From contig JAJVIM010000031.1 in NCBI GenBank assembly GCA_022071955.1, forward strand, positions 6,582 through 70,581: 64,000 bases of DNA, in the 5' to 3' direction. This DNA comes from Anaerolineae bacterium (GTDB lineage: Bacteria; Chloroflexota; Anaerolineae; 4572-78; J111). The notes under the pieces are model-generated. The model had not been told where the DNA came from. It made no database searches and saw nothing but the letters and a program-made list of their open reading frames with translations. A program made the translations under genes and the position numbers. Positions 41,358 through 49,650 of the stretch are shown here, piece after piece (the first letter of the stretch is position 1; each line of letters starts with the position of its first letter).

Positions 41358-42248
41358 TTAGGCCGGCACGGCAACCAGCGCCTCTTTATGGGCCGCCAGA
41401 AAATCACGGACGCTCTGCGGCGCGGTGCCGGTCAGCTCGGCCACTGTATTGGTAGCCAGGGCCAGGTCGCCCTGCGCGGTTGCGGTTTGAAACGAGACCA
41501 GCAGCTCGGCCACCGGCTGCGGAAAACCGGCTCCAACCATACCCTGCACCATCGCTGCCGTTGGCACATTGACGTAATTGACCGGCCGGCCGGTGACGTC
41601 GCTGGCAATTTGGGCCAGCGCCGCATACGTTACCACTTCGGGGCCGGTAATATCCAGCGTTGTCCGGCCCAAAGTTGAAGCCTGAAGCACGGCTGCCGCG
41701 GCGCGAGCGCAATCCTCGCGGGTCACGTAGCCTACCCCACCCCCGCCGGCAGCGGCCACAAGCTGGCCCGTGGCGACGGCGTGAGGCAGGCTCATGAGCA
41801 GCATGTCCGTGTAAACATTGTTGCGCAACAGAGTCCAGCTCAGCGAGCTGTCGGCCAGCGCCTGTTCCGTGGCGTGGTGATCGGGTGCGAGCAGAATGGG
41901 GGAACCGGGTTCCGGTTTAGTCAGCGACGTGTAGATCACGTGTTTTACGCCGGCCTGCTCTGCCGCGTTAACGGCATTGCGATGCTGCCTGATCCGGCGG
42001 TCGGTGCCATCAACCGCGTCGGTGCTAATGAGCAGCAGGCGGTCGGCTCCGGCAAAGGCTTTGGCCAACGTTTCCGGCCGGTCAAAATCGGCCGGGCGAA
42101 CCTCAACGCCCCGTTTGGCCATGTCAGCCAGCTTTTCCGGCGCGCGGGTGGTGGCGATAATGTGGCCGGCCTTGGCTTCGAGCAGCAGTTCGACGACGCG
42201 CCGCCCGAGATGGCCTGATGCGCCGGTAACGAGTAAGGTTTGGGTCAT
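41358..42248 (-). CDS. NmrA-like NAD(P)-binding SDR protein
   Basis: 296 residues from ATG 42248; a TTG two codons upstream is closer to AAGGAG but less likely. It has an N-terminal Rossmann motif VTGASGHLGRRVVELL and an atypical SDR layout without a Tyr-x3-Lys pair. It is most like the QOR2/NmrA group (NAD(P)H:quinone oxidoreductase or redox sensor). Position next to quinone-resistance-type genes and YceI fits a quinone/electrophile stress role. It is separated from YceI by 115 bp on the same strand. Confidence 0.85.
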   Translation of the reverse strand: MTQTLLVTGASGHLGRRVVELLLEAKAGHIIATTRAPEKLADMAKRGVEVRPADFDRPETLAKAFAGADRLLLISTDAVDGTDRRIRQHRNAVNAAEQAGVKHVIYTSLTKPEPGSPILLAPDHHATEQALADSSLSWTLLRNNVYTDMLLMSLPHAVATGQLVAAAGGGGVGYVTREDCARAAAAVLQASTLGRTTLDITGPEVVTYAALAQIASDVTGRPVNYVNVPTAAMVQGMVGAGFPQPVAELLVSFQTATAQGDLALATNTVAELTGTAPQSVRDFLAAHKEALVAVPA

Positions 42249-42355
42249 AATCAACGTTCTCCTTGAGTTGTCAGATTTTTATTTACGCCCTCAGTTTAAC
42301 GGCTCGTCGTCCCGGCGATTGTCCTGCCGGCTGTCCTGTCGCCCGTCCTTTTTGT

Positions 42356-42385
42356 TTGGCTTTTCGTCCCGGCTCCGTTTATAAT
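42356..42385 (+). promoter_or_regulatory. Promoter of the BTAD/AAA regulator, probably leaderless
   Basis: TTGGCT (42356-42361), an 18-bp spacer and a perfect TATAAT (42380-42385). The ATG at 42393 begins 7 nt after the -10 box, where transcription would be expected to start. The alternative ATG at 42384 would lie inside the -10 box and is therefore rejected if this promoter is used. Confidence 0.55.
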
Positions 42386-42392
42386 GTCCGCT

Positions 42393-45300
42393 ATGTCCAA
42401 CATTCGCTTACTTTTGCTCGGCGCGCCCGAGCTGTGGCTAAACAACCAACTCATCGAATTGAAATCGGCTAAAGCGATGGCGCTGCTGGCCTATTTGGCG
42501 GTCACCGGCACGCCTCAAACCCGTGACCACGTTACCGATTTGCTCTGGCCCGACAGCCTGCCCGACGCCGCTCGCAAAAATTTGCGCAACACGTTGTGGG
42601 CTATTCGCAAGCAGACCAACGAGGATATTTTGGGCGCGGGCGGGGACTGGATGGCTCTGGCCGATGTGGCCGTGGATTTGCGCGAGTTTGAGCAGGCCCA
42701 GCAAACGCCCAAAACAGGGCCGCTGCTGGCAAACGCCCTCAACCTCTATCGCGGGCCGCTGCTGGAGGGTCTCACCGTAACAGATGCGCCCGATTTTGAA
42801 CTGTGGCTGGCTGCCGAACGGGAGCGGGTGGGGCAACTGTACCTGCGCCTGCTGGAAGCAATGATCGATGTGCAGCGGCAGGCCGGGGATTGGCGCGGGA
42901 TGCAATCCAGCGCCCGCCGCGCTCTGGCCGCCGATAATTTGCAGGAACCCATGCACCGGGCACTTATGGAAGCCTTCGCCCGGCAGGGTGAACGGGCCGA
43001 GGCGCTGCGCCAGTACGACACCCTCGCCGAGATTTTGCTGCAGGAATTGGGCGTTGAGCCGCTGCCAGAAACCCAGCGGCTGCGGGCGGAAATTCTGGCC
43101 GGCACGCTGGGCCAGCCGCCGGCCGCCTCAATGCCCGCCGTGAGCACACCCCCGCCCCGGCCGCCCAGAAAACGGGGCGGCGCGCCATTTGTGGGCCGCC
43201 AGGCCGAACTGGATGCGCTGTCTGAGCAATTTCAACTGGCCGTCGCGGGGCAGGCCCGGGTGGCGCTCATCACCGGCGAACTGGGCATTGGTAAAACCCG
43301 GCTGTGGCAGGAATGGTCGGCCTCGCTGCCGGAATCGGTTACCGTGCTGGAAGCCCGCTGCCTCAACACCACCCAATTGCTGCCGTTTGCCCCGTTAACC
43401 GGCCTGTTTGATCACAACAAATGCATTTCCAGAGTCATTCAATCCAACCCTGCCCCGTCCTCCATCTGGCTGGCCGAACTCAGCCGGCTGCTGCCGGAAA
43501 TCCGCCAGCGAGTGCCGGATTTGCCGCAACCGCCCTCGCTGCCGCCGGAAGAGGAGCATCGCCGCCTGTACGAAGCCTTTATCTGGGTGCTGCGCACACT
43601 CAACGGCCAACCGCTGGTGCTGTTTGTTGATGATTTACACTGGATTGATCAATCTACGCTGGATTGGCTGGTTTTTTTGGTGGACCGTATGCAAAATGAA
43701 CCGCTGCTGCTGGTGGCCACCTATCGCCCCAGCGACGCCTCGCCGCAGTTGAGCCAGACAACCGCTGGCTGGAGCCGGACCGGCATCGTGCGCCGGCTGC
43801 CGCTGGGCCGCTTTTCGCTGGAAGAAACCACCGCGCTGCTGTCGGCGTTGGGCCGAGACGTGGCTCACGTTGAGCCGTTACAGCAAAAAAGCGCGGGCAA
43901 CCCCTATTTTCTTATCGAACTGAGCCAGGATCAGGCCAACGGCACGCCACCGGAACTGGCCGAACTGATCCGGGCCAGGTTAAACCGCCTGCCGGAGGCA
44001 GCGCGGCAGGTGCTTCAGGCCGCCGCCGTGCTTGACAACAACTTTGACTTTTCAACGCTGCGCCAAACCAGCGGCCGCGGCGAAGAAGAAACCATCAACG
44101 CCCTCGACGATTTGCTGGAACACAACCTGCTCACCGAAAACTCCAAAAGCTACGAATTTGGCCACCCGCTGGTAGCGCAGGTGGTGCGCAGCGATCTCAG
44201 CCTGGCCCGCCGCAGTTTTTTGCACCGGCGGGCGGCGCAGGCGCTGGAGGCAACCAGCGGCGACCGGCTGGATACCATCGCCGGGCAGTTGGCCCATCAC
44301 TACGCCCAGGCCGGGCAGCCGGGCAAAGCCGCGCACTTTGCCCAAATGGCGGCCAGCCGGGCGCTCAAGTTATCGGCGCTCACCGAAGCCATCGGCTTTT
44401 TCCAGCAGGCCGTTACGCTGGAACCCACCCCGGCCCGCCGGTTTGGGCTGGGCGAAGCCCTGATTGGCCAGGGTCAACTGGAAGAAGGCCGAAGACTGCT
44501 GCAGACCGCCGCCGCGGAATTTGAACAGGCCGGCGATTCGCAGGGCGTGGCCGAGGCGTACCTCAGCCTGGCGCTCAGTTTTTTGGCCAGCGGTCAGGGC
44601 AAAGAGGTGATTCATTGGGCCGAACAGGCGCGGGCGAGGTTGGGAACAATTGATGACCCGGCCGTGTTGGCCCGGGTGTATCACACCCTGGCGGCCGGGG
44701 GGATGCTGCTGGGCCAGCCGCTGGCTCAGGTTGAAAAACATTTGCAGGCCGGCATCCGGCTGGCCACCAAACACAATCTGCCGGATATGGCCGGAATCTG
44801 CCGCTTTGAGCTGGGCAACGTGCTGGCCCATCGGGGCGATCTGGCCGGGGCGGTCAGTTCGTTCCGGGCGGCGCTGGAGCTTTCTGAGGCGGCGGGCAGC
44901 GTGATGCAGGCGCCGGTGGCGCGCAACAACCTGGCCTATCACCTGATTTTGCTCAACCAACTGCCAGAGGCCCGCCATCACATTGAAGCGGCGCTGGAAC
45001 TGGCCGAAAAACACGCCCTGTTTTCGCCGCGCCAGTACCTGTACAGCACCCGGGGTGAACTGGCGCTGGCCGAAGGCGCGCTCGATGAGGCTACGGAGTG
45101 GTTTGAGCGGGCGCTGGCCGAAGCCGAGCGAAACCACAACCAACCCCAGGCGGCCAATATTCGGGCCAACCTGGGGCTGGCAGCGCGCGCCCGCGGCGAC
45201 CTGGACGAAGCGCTGCTACTGCTTGAGGCCGCGCGCAGCGTCGTAGCCAGTTTGACTCTGCCCCATCTGCAAACGCAAATCGATCTGTGGCTGGCCGAGC

Positions 45301-45431
45301 TTTACACCGAACGGGGCGAACTGGCCGCCGCGCGCAACAGCCTGGCCGCGGCCAAAAAGCGGCTGGCCGGCAGCGAGCGCCACGGGTTGCAAGCCTGGGC
45401 CGAGCAGGTGGAGCAGCGCCTCAACGGGTAG
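42393..45431 (+). CDS. BTAD-type transcriptional activator with AAA ATPase and TPR domains
   Basis: 1012 residues from ATG 42393; ATG 42384 adds three residues. N-terminal winged-helix-like DNA-binding region and BTAD helical domain (about 1-245: LLAYLAVTGTPQTRDHVTDL, RYDTLAEILLQELGVEP-like). An STAND-type ATPase follows (Walker A ITGELGIGKTRL, Walker B LVLFVDDLHWID), and about eight TPR units follow from residue 640 to the end. Large regulators of this kind integrate a ligand or protein signal through the TPRs and use ATP to switch. Targets are unknown. It is divergent from the NmrA-like gene, sharing a 135-bp control region. Confidence 0.88.
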   Translation: MSNIRLLLLGAPELWLNNQLIELKSAKAMALLAYLAVTGTPQTRDHVTDLLWPDSLPDAARKNLRNTLWAIRKQTNEDILGAGGDWMALADVAVDLREFEQAQQTPKTGPLLANALNLYRGPLLEGLTVTDAPDFELWLAAERERVGQLYLRLLEAMIDVQRQAGDWRGMQSSARRALAADNLQEPMHRALMEAFARQGERAEALRQYDTLAEILLQELGVEPLPETQRLRAEILAGTLGQPPAASMPAVSTPPPRPPRKRGGAPFVGRQAELDALSEQFQLAVAGQARVALITGELGIGKTRLWQEWSASLPESVTVLEARCLNTTQLLPFAPLTGLFDHNKCISRVIQSNPAPSSIWLAELSRLLPEIRQRVPDLPQPPSLPPEEEHRRLYEAFIWVLRTLNGQPLVLFVDDLHWIDQSTLDWLVFLVDRMQNEPLLLVATYRPSDASPQLSQTTAGWSRTGIVRRLPLGRFSLEETTALLSALGRDVAHVEPLQQKSAGNPYFLIELSQDQANGTPPELAELIRARLNRLPEAARQVLQAAAVLDNNFDFSTLRQTSGRGEEETINALDDLLEHNLLTENSKSYEFGHPLVAQVVRSDLSLARRSFLHRRAAQALEATSGDRLDTIAGQLAHHYAQAGQPGKAAHFAQMAASRALKLSALTEAIGFFQQAVTLEPTPARRFGLGEALIGQGQLEEGRRLLQTAAAEFEQAGDSQGVAEAYLSLALSFLASGQGKEVIHWAEQARARLGTIDDPAVLARVYHTLAAGGMLLGQPLAQVEKHLQAGIRLATKHNLPDMAGICRFELGNVLAHRGDLAGAVSSFRAALELSEAAGSVMQAPVARNNLAYHLILLNQLPEARHHIEAALELAEKHALFSPRQYLYSTRGELALAEGALDEATEWFERALAEAERNHNQPQAANIRANLGLAARARGDLDEALLLLEAARSVVASLTLPHLQTQIDLWLAELYTERGELAAARNSLAAAKKRLAGSERHGLQAWAEQVEQRLNG

Positions 45432-45617
45432 TTTAACCGCTCCGGTTCATTTTTATGCAAAGTGATGGTATAATCAAAAACATTCTCTCAGCAGTGTGAC
45501 AGCAGCAGTCGGCAAAATGATGAAAATTGGGCCAGTGGCGGGTAACGCGTGGCGAGCGATTGCCAATTCATAATTCATCATTCACAATTCATAATTGTAT
45601 TTTTAGGGGAGGCGGCC
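45432..45617. repeat. AT-rich gap with ATTCATAATTCA words
   Basis: The 186-bp gap holds a run of ATTCATMATTCA-like direct repeats at about 45566-45599 just before the RHH-LysM ribosome site. No convincing promoter was seen. Confidence 0.5.
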
Positions 45618-46778
45618 GTGGCAACAAAAAACATTTCCATCGATTTAACCGAAGCAACCCTGCAAGCAGCAACCGAGCGCGCCCAACTGGAGGGCCGCAC
45701 GCTCGACGCCGTAGTGGCAGAACTGCTCACCACCTACGCCGGCGGCGAACCCGAACCGGTGCTCACCACCTACACCGTTAAACGGGGCGATTCGCTGGCC
45801 CGCATTGCCCGCGAAATTTATGGCGACCCCCACAAATACCCGCTGCTGCAGCAGGCCAACAACCTCACCGATCCCGGCCGCATTTGGGTAGGCCAGGTGC
45901 TGGTGGTGCCGTCGCTGGCCGGGCCAAAATCGACCCCAGCCCCGGCGCCCGCTCCGCCGACACCCGCACCGGTTGTCACTCCGCCGGCCACACCACCAAC
46001 GCCAGCGCCGCCCGTCACCCCGCCACCCCCGGCCGCTCCACCGACGCCAGCGCCGCCCGTGACCCCGCCAACGTTGCAGCCAGCGCCGCTCCCACCGGAG
46101 CCGCCGGCCCCGCCCAAAGTCGATCCCTGCGCCGCGATTGCCGGCCAAAATTACGGCACGCTGCCCATTGTTGGCCCGCCCACCGACCGCCCCGCCGACA
46201 AACACGGCGACATTAACCTGGCATTGCGCGGCTATGAAAAAACCGGCGCTAAAGCCGGTCTCATCGATATGTCCGGTCCCACCGATCATCGCGCGCCGCA
46301 GCTTGCCAGCCTGTTCGCCGACAAGCGGACGCCCGAAATTACCGCTGTTTACCGGGTTAATAACTGGGACTGGGGCCGCAACGCGCGCGGCAACCCCGTC
46401 ACCGATTTTGAGGTCACCCTGGCCGGGCTGAAAGTAGCGCCGGGCGAGGTCATCGGCGTGCCCAAAGCCGATTACGACATTGGCCAGGGCTACCAGGTAC
46501 TGGTGTTGTACGCCAGCCAGGAACGCATCACCCTGAAATACACCGGCGAAGACAGCGTGGTCAGCGGTTACGCCATTCACATCGATGGCGTGTGCGTTGA
46601 ACCTGGCCTGCTGGCTCTGTACCAGAAAATGAACGCCGAAGGCCGCCGCAAACTGCCGGCGCTGCGGGCCGAGCAGCCATTGGGCCGCGCCCGCGGCCCG
46701 GAAATCCAAGTGGCCATCCGCGACACCGGCCGCTTTATGGACCCGCGGGTGCGCAAAGATTGGTGGCGCGGGCGCTAA
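45618..46778 (+). CDS. Ribbon-helix-helix/LysM fusion protein with Pro-rich linker
   Basis: 386 residues from GTG 45618, chosen because AGGGGAGG lies 5 nt upstream; the longer frame begins in repeat sequence. Residues 1-45 (KNISIDLTEATLQAATERAQ) look like a ribbon-helix-helix or CopG-type segment. A complete LysM follows (about 52-100: YTVKRGDSLARIAREIYGDP), then a 60-residue Pro/Ala/Thr linker. A globular C-terminal domain of about 200 residues (NNWDWGRNARG, GYQVLVLYASQER) is not recognised. There is no signal peptide, which is odd for a peptidoglycan-binding LysM; intracellular LysM proteins do occur, for example in contractile-injection or spore/phage-tail assemblies. The stop overlaps that of the convergent SLATT gene by 4 nt. 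Confidence 0.7.
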   Translation: MATKNISIDLTEATLQAATERAQLEGRTLDAVVAELLTTYAGGEPEPVLTTYTVKRGDSLARIAREIYGDPHKYPLLQQANNLTDPGRIWVGQVLVVPSLAGPKSTPAPAPAPPTPAPVVTPPATPPTPAPPVTPPPPAAPPTPAPPVTPPTLQPAPLPPEPPAPPKVDPCAAIAGQNYGTLPIVGPPTDRPADKHGDINLALRGYEKTGAKAGLIDMSGPTDHRAPQLASLFADKRTPEITAVYRVNNWDWGRNARGNPVTDFEVTLAGLKVAPGEVIGVPKADYDIGQGYQVLVLYASQERITLKYTGEDSVVSGYAIHIDGVCVEPGLLALYQKMNAEGRRKLPALRAEQPLGRARGPEIQVAIRDTGRFMDPRVRKDWWRGR

Positions 46779-47410
46779 CGCGGCGGCGCACTCTCCACCG
46801 AGACCGTGTCTCGCGCCGGCTGCGCCCGCCCGCCGGTATCGAGCCCGGTCAACACATTTCTAAACTCCGACACCCATTGCAGTGTTTCCTGTTCCACAAT
46901 GGTGGATACTTCCGCGGCAAACTGGGCGCAGCGATTGACCATGGCCCGCGCCTGCTCGTAAGTGGGCGGCTGGCCCTGCCACGAGGCCCGGGTTTCCAGC
47001 CATTCAAACTGAAACATCTCCTGCCGGGCCTCAAGTTTGAGTTGGCTGGTTATAAATCGCATCCATGCCGATGAAAAACCAAAGAATCGATCCAGCCCCA
47101 GCGCCGTGGCCGCCACCGCAATAGCCACCGACGCCCAGGCCGGGTTCATATTTTCCGTGGCCCAGGTTGGAATCTGCGACAGAATGGGCACAATCCCGCC
47201 CATCGATGTGGCCAAAATGGCTACCACCCGCAAAATTTGCGCCCACCGCTTTTTGGGCCGCGATCTGACCCCGTACCAATCGATGCTTTCCTGCCCTTTA
47301 CTCATCGTAAACGTGTACAACTTTTGCAGCGACTCCTCCAGATGCTCGGCATCCCACAACAACATATTGGCATCAAAAGGTATCTTTTCCCTGCTTGAAT
47401 TGTTGGCCAT
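46775..47410 (-). CDS. SLATT/DUF4231-like two-TM protein
   Basis: 211 residues. Two membrane helices (ILRVVAILATSMGGIVPIL and WASVAIAVAATALGLDRFFG) are followed by FSSAWMRFITSQLKLEARQE, the layout of SLATT domains (2-TM proteins proposed to form pores when activated by nucleotide second messengers). SLATT proteins are often effectors of nucleotide-signalling defence systems, but no SMODS/CD-NTase, SLOG or TIR gene is adjacent. Related DUF4231 proteins are also found alone. The defence role is therefore only a possibility. Gap of 195 bp to the divergent tetR gene. Confidence 0.65.
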   Translation of the reverse strand: MANNSSREKIPFDANMLLWDAEHLEESLQKLYTFTMSKGQESIDWYGVRSRPKKRWAQILRVVAILATSMGGIVPILSQIPTWATENMNPAWASVAIAVAATALGLDRFFGFSSAWMRFITSQLKLEARQEMFQFEWLETRASWQGQPPTYEQARAMVNRCAQFAAEVSTIVEQETLQWVSEFRNVLTGLDTGGRAQPARDTVSVESAPPR

Positions 47411-47531
47411 AACCTCTCCTCCGCTAAAAATAAGTTGGGTGGGTTATTCGCAATTCGCTATTCGCCACCCGCGTGACTTCCAACTTAACATTATCCCAAC
47501 TAAATTTTTAATGCAACTCATTTAATTCGAT

Positions 47532-47560
47532 TTGACAACGCCCGGCCCTCGTGGTACTTT
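47532..47560 (+). promoter_or_regulatory. Consensus vegetative promoter of tetR-menF-menD
   Basis: Perfect TTGACA (47532-47537), a 17-bp spacer and TACTTT (47555-47560). The expected start, near 47567, is immediately before a palindromic operator, and the tetR ATG lies at 47606. Confidence 0.75.
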
Positions 47561-47569
47561 TCACTAATA

Positions 47570-47581
47570 GACTGACCAGTC
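47570..47581. promoter_or_regulatory. TetR-type operator overlapping the promoter start region
   Basis: GACTG-AC-CAGTC, an exact 5+2+5 palindrome placed at about +3 to +14 of the predicted transcript. Its position fits autorepression by the TetR protein encoded 25 bp downstream. The 12-bp word ACTGACCAGTCG recurs at 24929 upstream of the acyl carrier protein. Confidence 0.65.
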
Positions 47582-47605
47582 GGTTTATAAATAACGGATA
47601 ACACA

Positions 47606-48241
47606 ATGACTGATAAAGCCAAAGCCACGCAGGAACGTATTTTAGACGCCGCCGTAAAAATATTTTCCCGCAAGGGTTACCACGAAACCAAAGTGGACGA
47701 TATTGTTGAAGAATCGGAAACCTCCAAAGGCGCGGTCTATTTTTATTTTCCCGGCAAACAACAGATTTTTTTGGCGCTCATTGATAAATTTGCCGATGTG
47801 CTGCAGCGCCGGCTCATTGAGGCCGTGGCCCCGGTCAGCGACGGGGTGGAGCGGGTCAATCTGGCCCTGCGCGTGTGCCTTGAAACCTTTGCCCAATATC
47901 GCGGGCTGGCCAAAATTTTTCTGGTACAGGCCGTGGGGTTGGGCACCGTGTTTGAAGAAAAACGGCTGGAACTGCACGATCGCTTTGCCGGGGTTATCAA
48001 AACTTACCTCGATGACGCCATCGCCGCCGGAGAAATTGCGCCCATCGATACCGAAGTGACCGCCTACGCCTGGATGGGCGCCATCAACGAAGTGGTCATT
48101 CGCTGGGTGTACACCGGCCGGCCCGAACCAGACCGCTTGCTGGTGCCGCTGCGCAGTATGCTGCTCCGCAGTGTGGGCATCCCCGAGGCCCGCATTCAGC
48201 AATTAACAACGCCCGCATTAGCGCCGGTTGAGAAAGGATAA
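47606..48241 (+). CDS. TetR-family transcriptional regulator
   Basis: 211 residues. N-terminal HTH is canonical (RILDAAVKIFSRKGYHETKV, SKGAVYFYFPGKQQIF). The C-terminal ligand domain (GLAKIFLVQAVGLG, ITEVVIRWVYTG-like) resembles the FadR/YsiA group that senses acyl-CoA or other acyl ligands. The gene is preceded by a consensus promoter with an overlapping palindrome, and its stop is 2 nt from the menF start, so it is the first gene of the menaquinone operon and likely autoregulates it. The ligand is unknown. Confidence 0.9.
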   Translation: MTDKAKATQERILDAAVKIFSRKGYHETKVDDIVEESETSKGAVYFYFPGKQQIFLALIDKFADVLQRRLIEAVAPVSDGVERVNLALRVCLETFAQYRGLAKIFLVQAVGLGTVFEEKRLELHDRFAGVIKTYLDDAIAAGEIAPIDTEVTAYAWMGAINEVVIRWVYTGRPEPDRLLVPLRSMLLRSVGIPEARIQQLTTPALAPVEKG

Positions 48242-48243
48242 CA

Positions 48244-49650
48244 ATGTTGGAACTGGTGAACAGGATGCCGCCCCAAAATATAACCATCACCCCCACCGAA
48301 CAACTCCGCACTGTCAGCTACAGCCTGCCCTGGCCGGAATTTCCGCTGCTCAATTTGCTGCGTTACGGCGAAAACTCGCCGCGGGTTTACTGGGAAACCA
48401 GCAAACAGACCGCCTCGTTTGCCGGCTTTGGCGTGGCCGCCATGCTCACCGCCCACGGCGACGACCGGTTTGAGTCGATCCGGCAGCAGGCCGCCGAGCT
48501 GTTTGGCCGGGTGACGCGCCTCAACGCCGATACGCCGGCCGTCACCGGCCCGCGCCTGTTTGGCGGCTTTGCCTTTCAACCGGAACAACCGGCCTCGCCG
48601 CTGTGGTCGGCCTTTCCGGCGGCGCGCTTTATTTTGCCCCAAATCCAGATTACCCGCTTGGGCCGCCAAACCTGGCTCACCATCAACCGCTGCATCACCT
48701 CCGAGGCCGAGCGGCAGGAGATGATCCGCCAACTCCCGTTGGAACTCAGCGAACTGCGTACCAGCCTGCGCAGCTATCGCCCGCAGCCGCCGGCCAGCCC
48801 GCAAATTCCACGCTCCAGCAATGTAATGTCGCAGGAAACGTGGCACCGGCTCGTGGCCGAAGCCGCTACCCGCGTTCGCCACAGTGAGCTTGATAAAGTG
48901 GTGCTGGCTCGCGCCCGCCAGTTGCAGTTTGACCGGCCCATCGATCCCGCCGACGCGCTGGAACGGCTGGCTGGCCGCTACCCCGACACCTATCGCTTTT
49001 TGTTTGAGCCGATTCCCGGCCACGCCTTTTTTGGGGCCACCCCGGAACTGCTGGCCGAAGTTGAAGGCGCCACCCTGCGCACCGTGGCGATGGCCGGCTC
49101 CATCCGGCGCGGCGCGGACCCCGCCGAGGACGACGCGCTGGGCCAGCGGCTGCTCGATACCCCCAAAGAGCGCATCGAACACGCGCTGGTGGTCGAGGCC
49201 ATTCAGGAAAACCTGGCCCCGCTGGTCAGCGATCTGCACGTGCCGGCCACCCCAACCCTGTGCAAACTGAGCAACATTCAACACCTGCAAACCAAAATTC
49301 AGGGCCGATTGGCCGGCAATCCCGGCATTTTGCCGGTGGTCAAGGTGCTGCACCCCACCCCGGCCGTCGGCGGACGGCCCCGCCAGTTGGCGCTGGACAT
49401 CATCAACCGCGTTGAACCCACCGAGCGGGGCTGGTACGCCGCGCCCGTGGGCTGGATCGATTATCGCGGCAACGGTATGTTTGCCGTGGCTATTCGCTCG
49501 GCGGTGAGCGTGGGCAGCGAGAGCATGCTTTTTGCCGGGGCCGGCATTGTAGCCGATTCCGAGCCGGAGCGGGAGTGGCGCGAAACCGAGCTAAAATTCC
49601 GGCCGCTGGCCGAGGCGCTGGGCGGAGACGCAGCCAATGGACGCGCCTAA
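48244..49650 (+). CDS. menF: Isochorismate synthase (menaquinone pathway)
   Basis: 468 residues; RBS GAGAAAGGA upstream of the ATG. It converts chorismate to isochorismate. The C-terminal chorismate-binding core is present: KVVLARARQL, FGATPELLAEVEG, AMAGSIRRGADPAEDD, HALVVEAIQENL, and HPTPAVGGRPRQLA ending in GWIDYRGNG(M/E)F. The Lys in DKVVLAR matches the catalytic base of isochorismate synthases. It is coupled to menD by a 14-nt overlap, which distinguishes it from siderophore-type EntC. It sits between tetR and menD. Confidence 0.93.
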   Translation: MLELVNRMPPQNITITPTEQLRTVSYSLPWPEFPLLNLLRYGENSPRVYWETSKQTASFAGFGVAAMLTAHGDDRFESIRQQAAELFGRVTRLNADTPAVTGPRLFGGFAFQPEQPASPLWSAFPAARFILPQIQITRLGRQTWLTINRCITSEAERQEMIRQLPLELSELRTSLRSYRPQPPASPQIPRSSNVMSQETWHRLVAEAATRVRHSELDKVVLARARQLQFDRPIDPADALERLAGRYPDTYRFLFEPIPGHAFFGATPELLAEVEGATLRTVAMAGSIRRGADPAEDDALGQRLLDTPKERIEHALVVEAIQENLAPLVSDLHVPATPTLCKLSNIQHLQTKIQGRLAGNPGILPVVKVLHPTPAVGGRPRQLALDIINRVEPTERGWYAAPVGWIDYRGNGMFAVAIRSAVSVGSESMLFAGAGIVADSEPEREWRETELKFRPLAEALGGDAANGRA

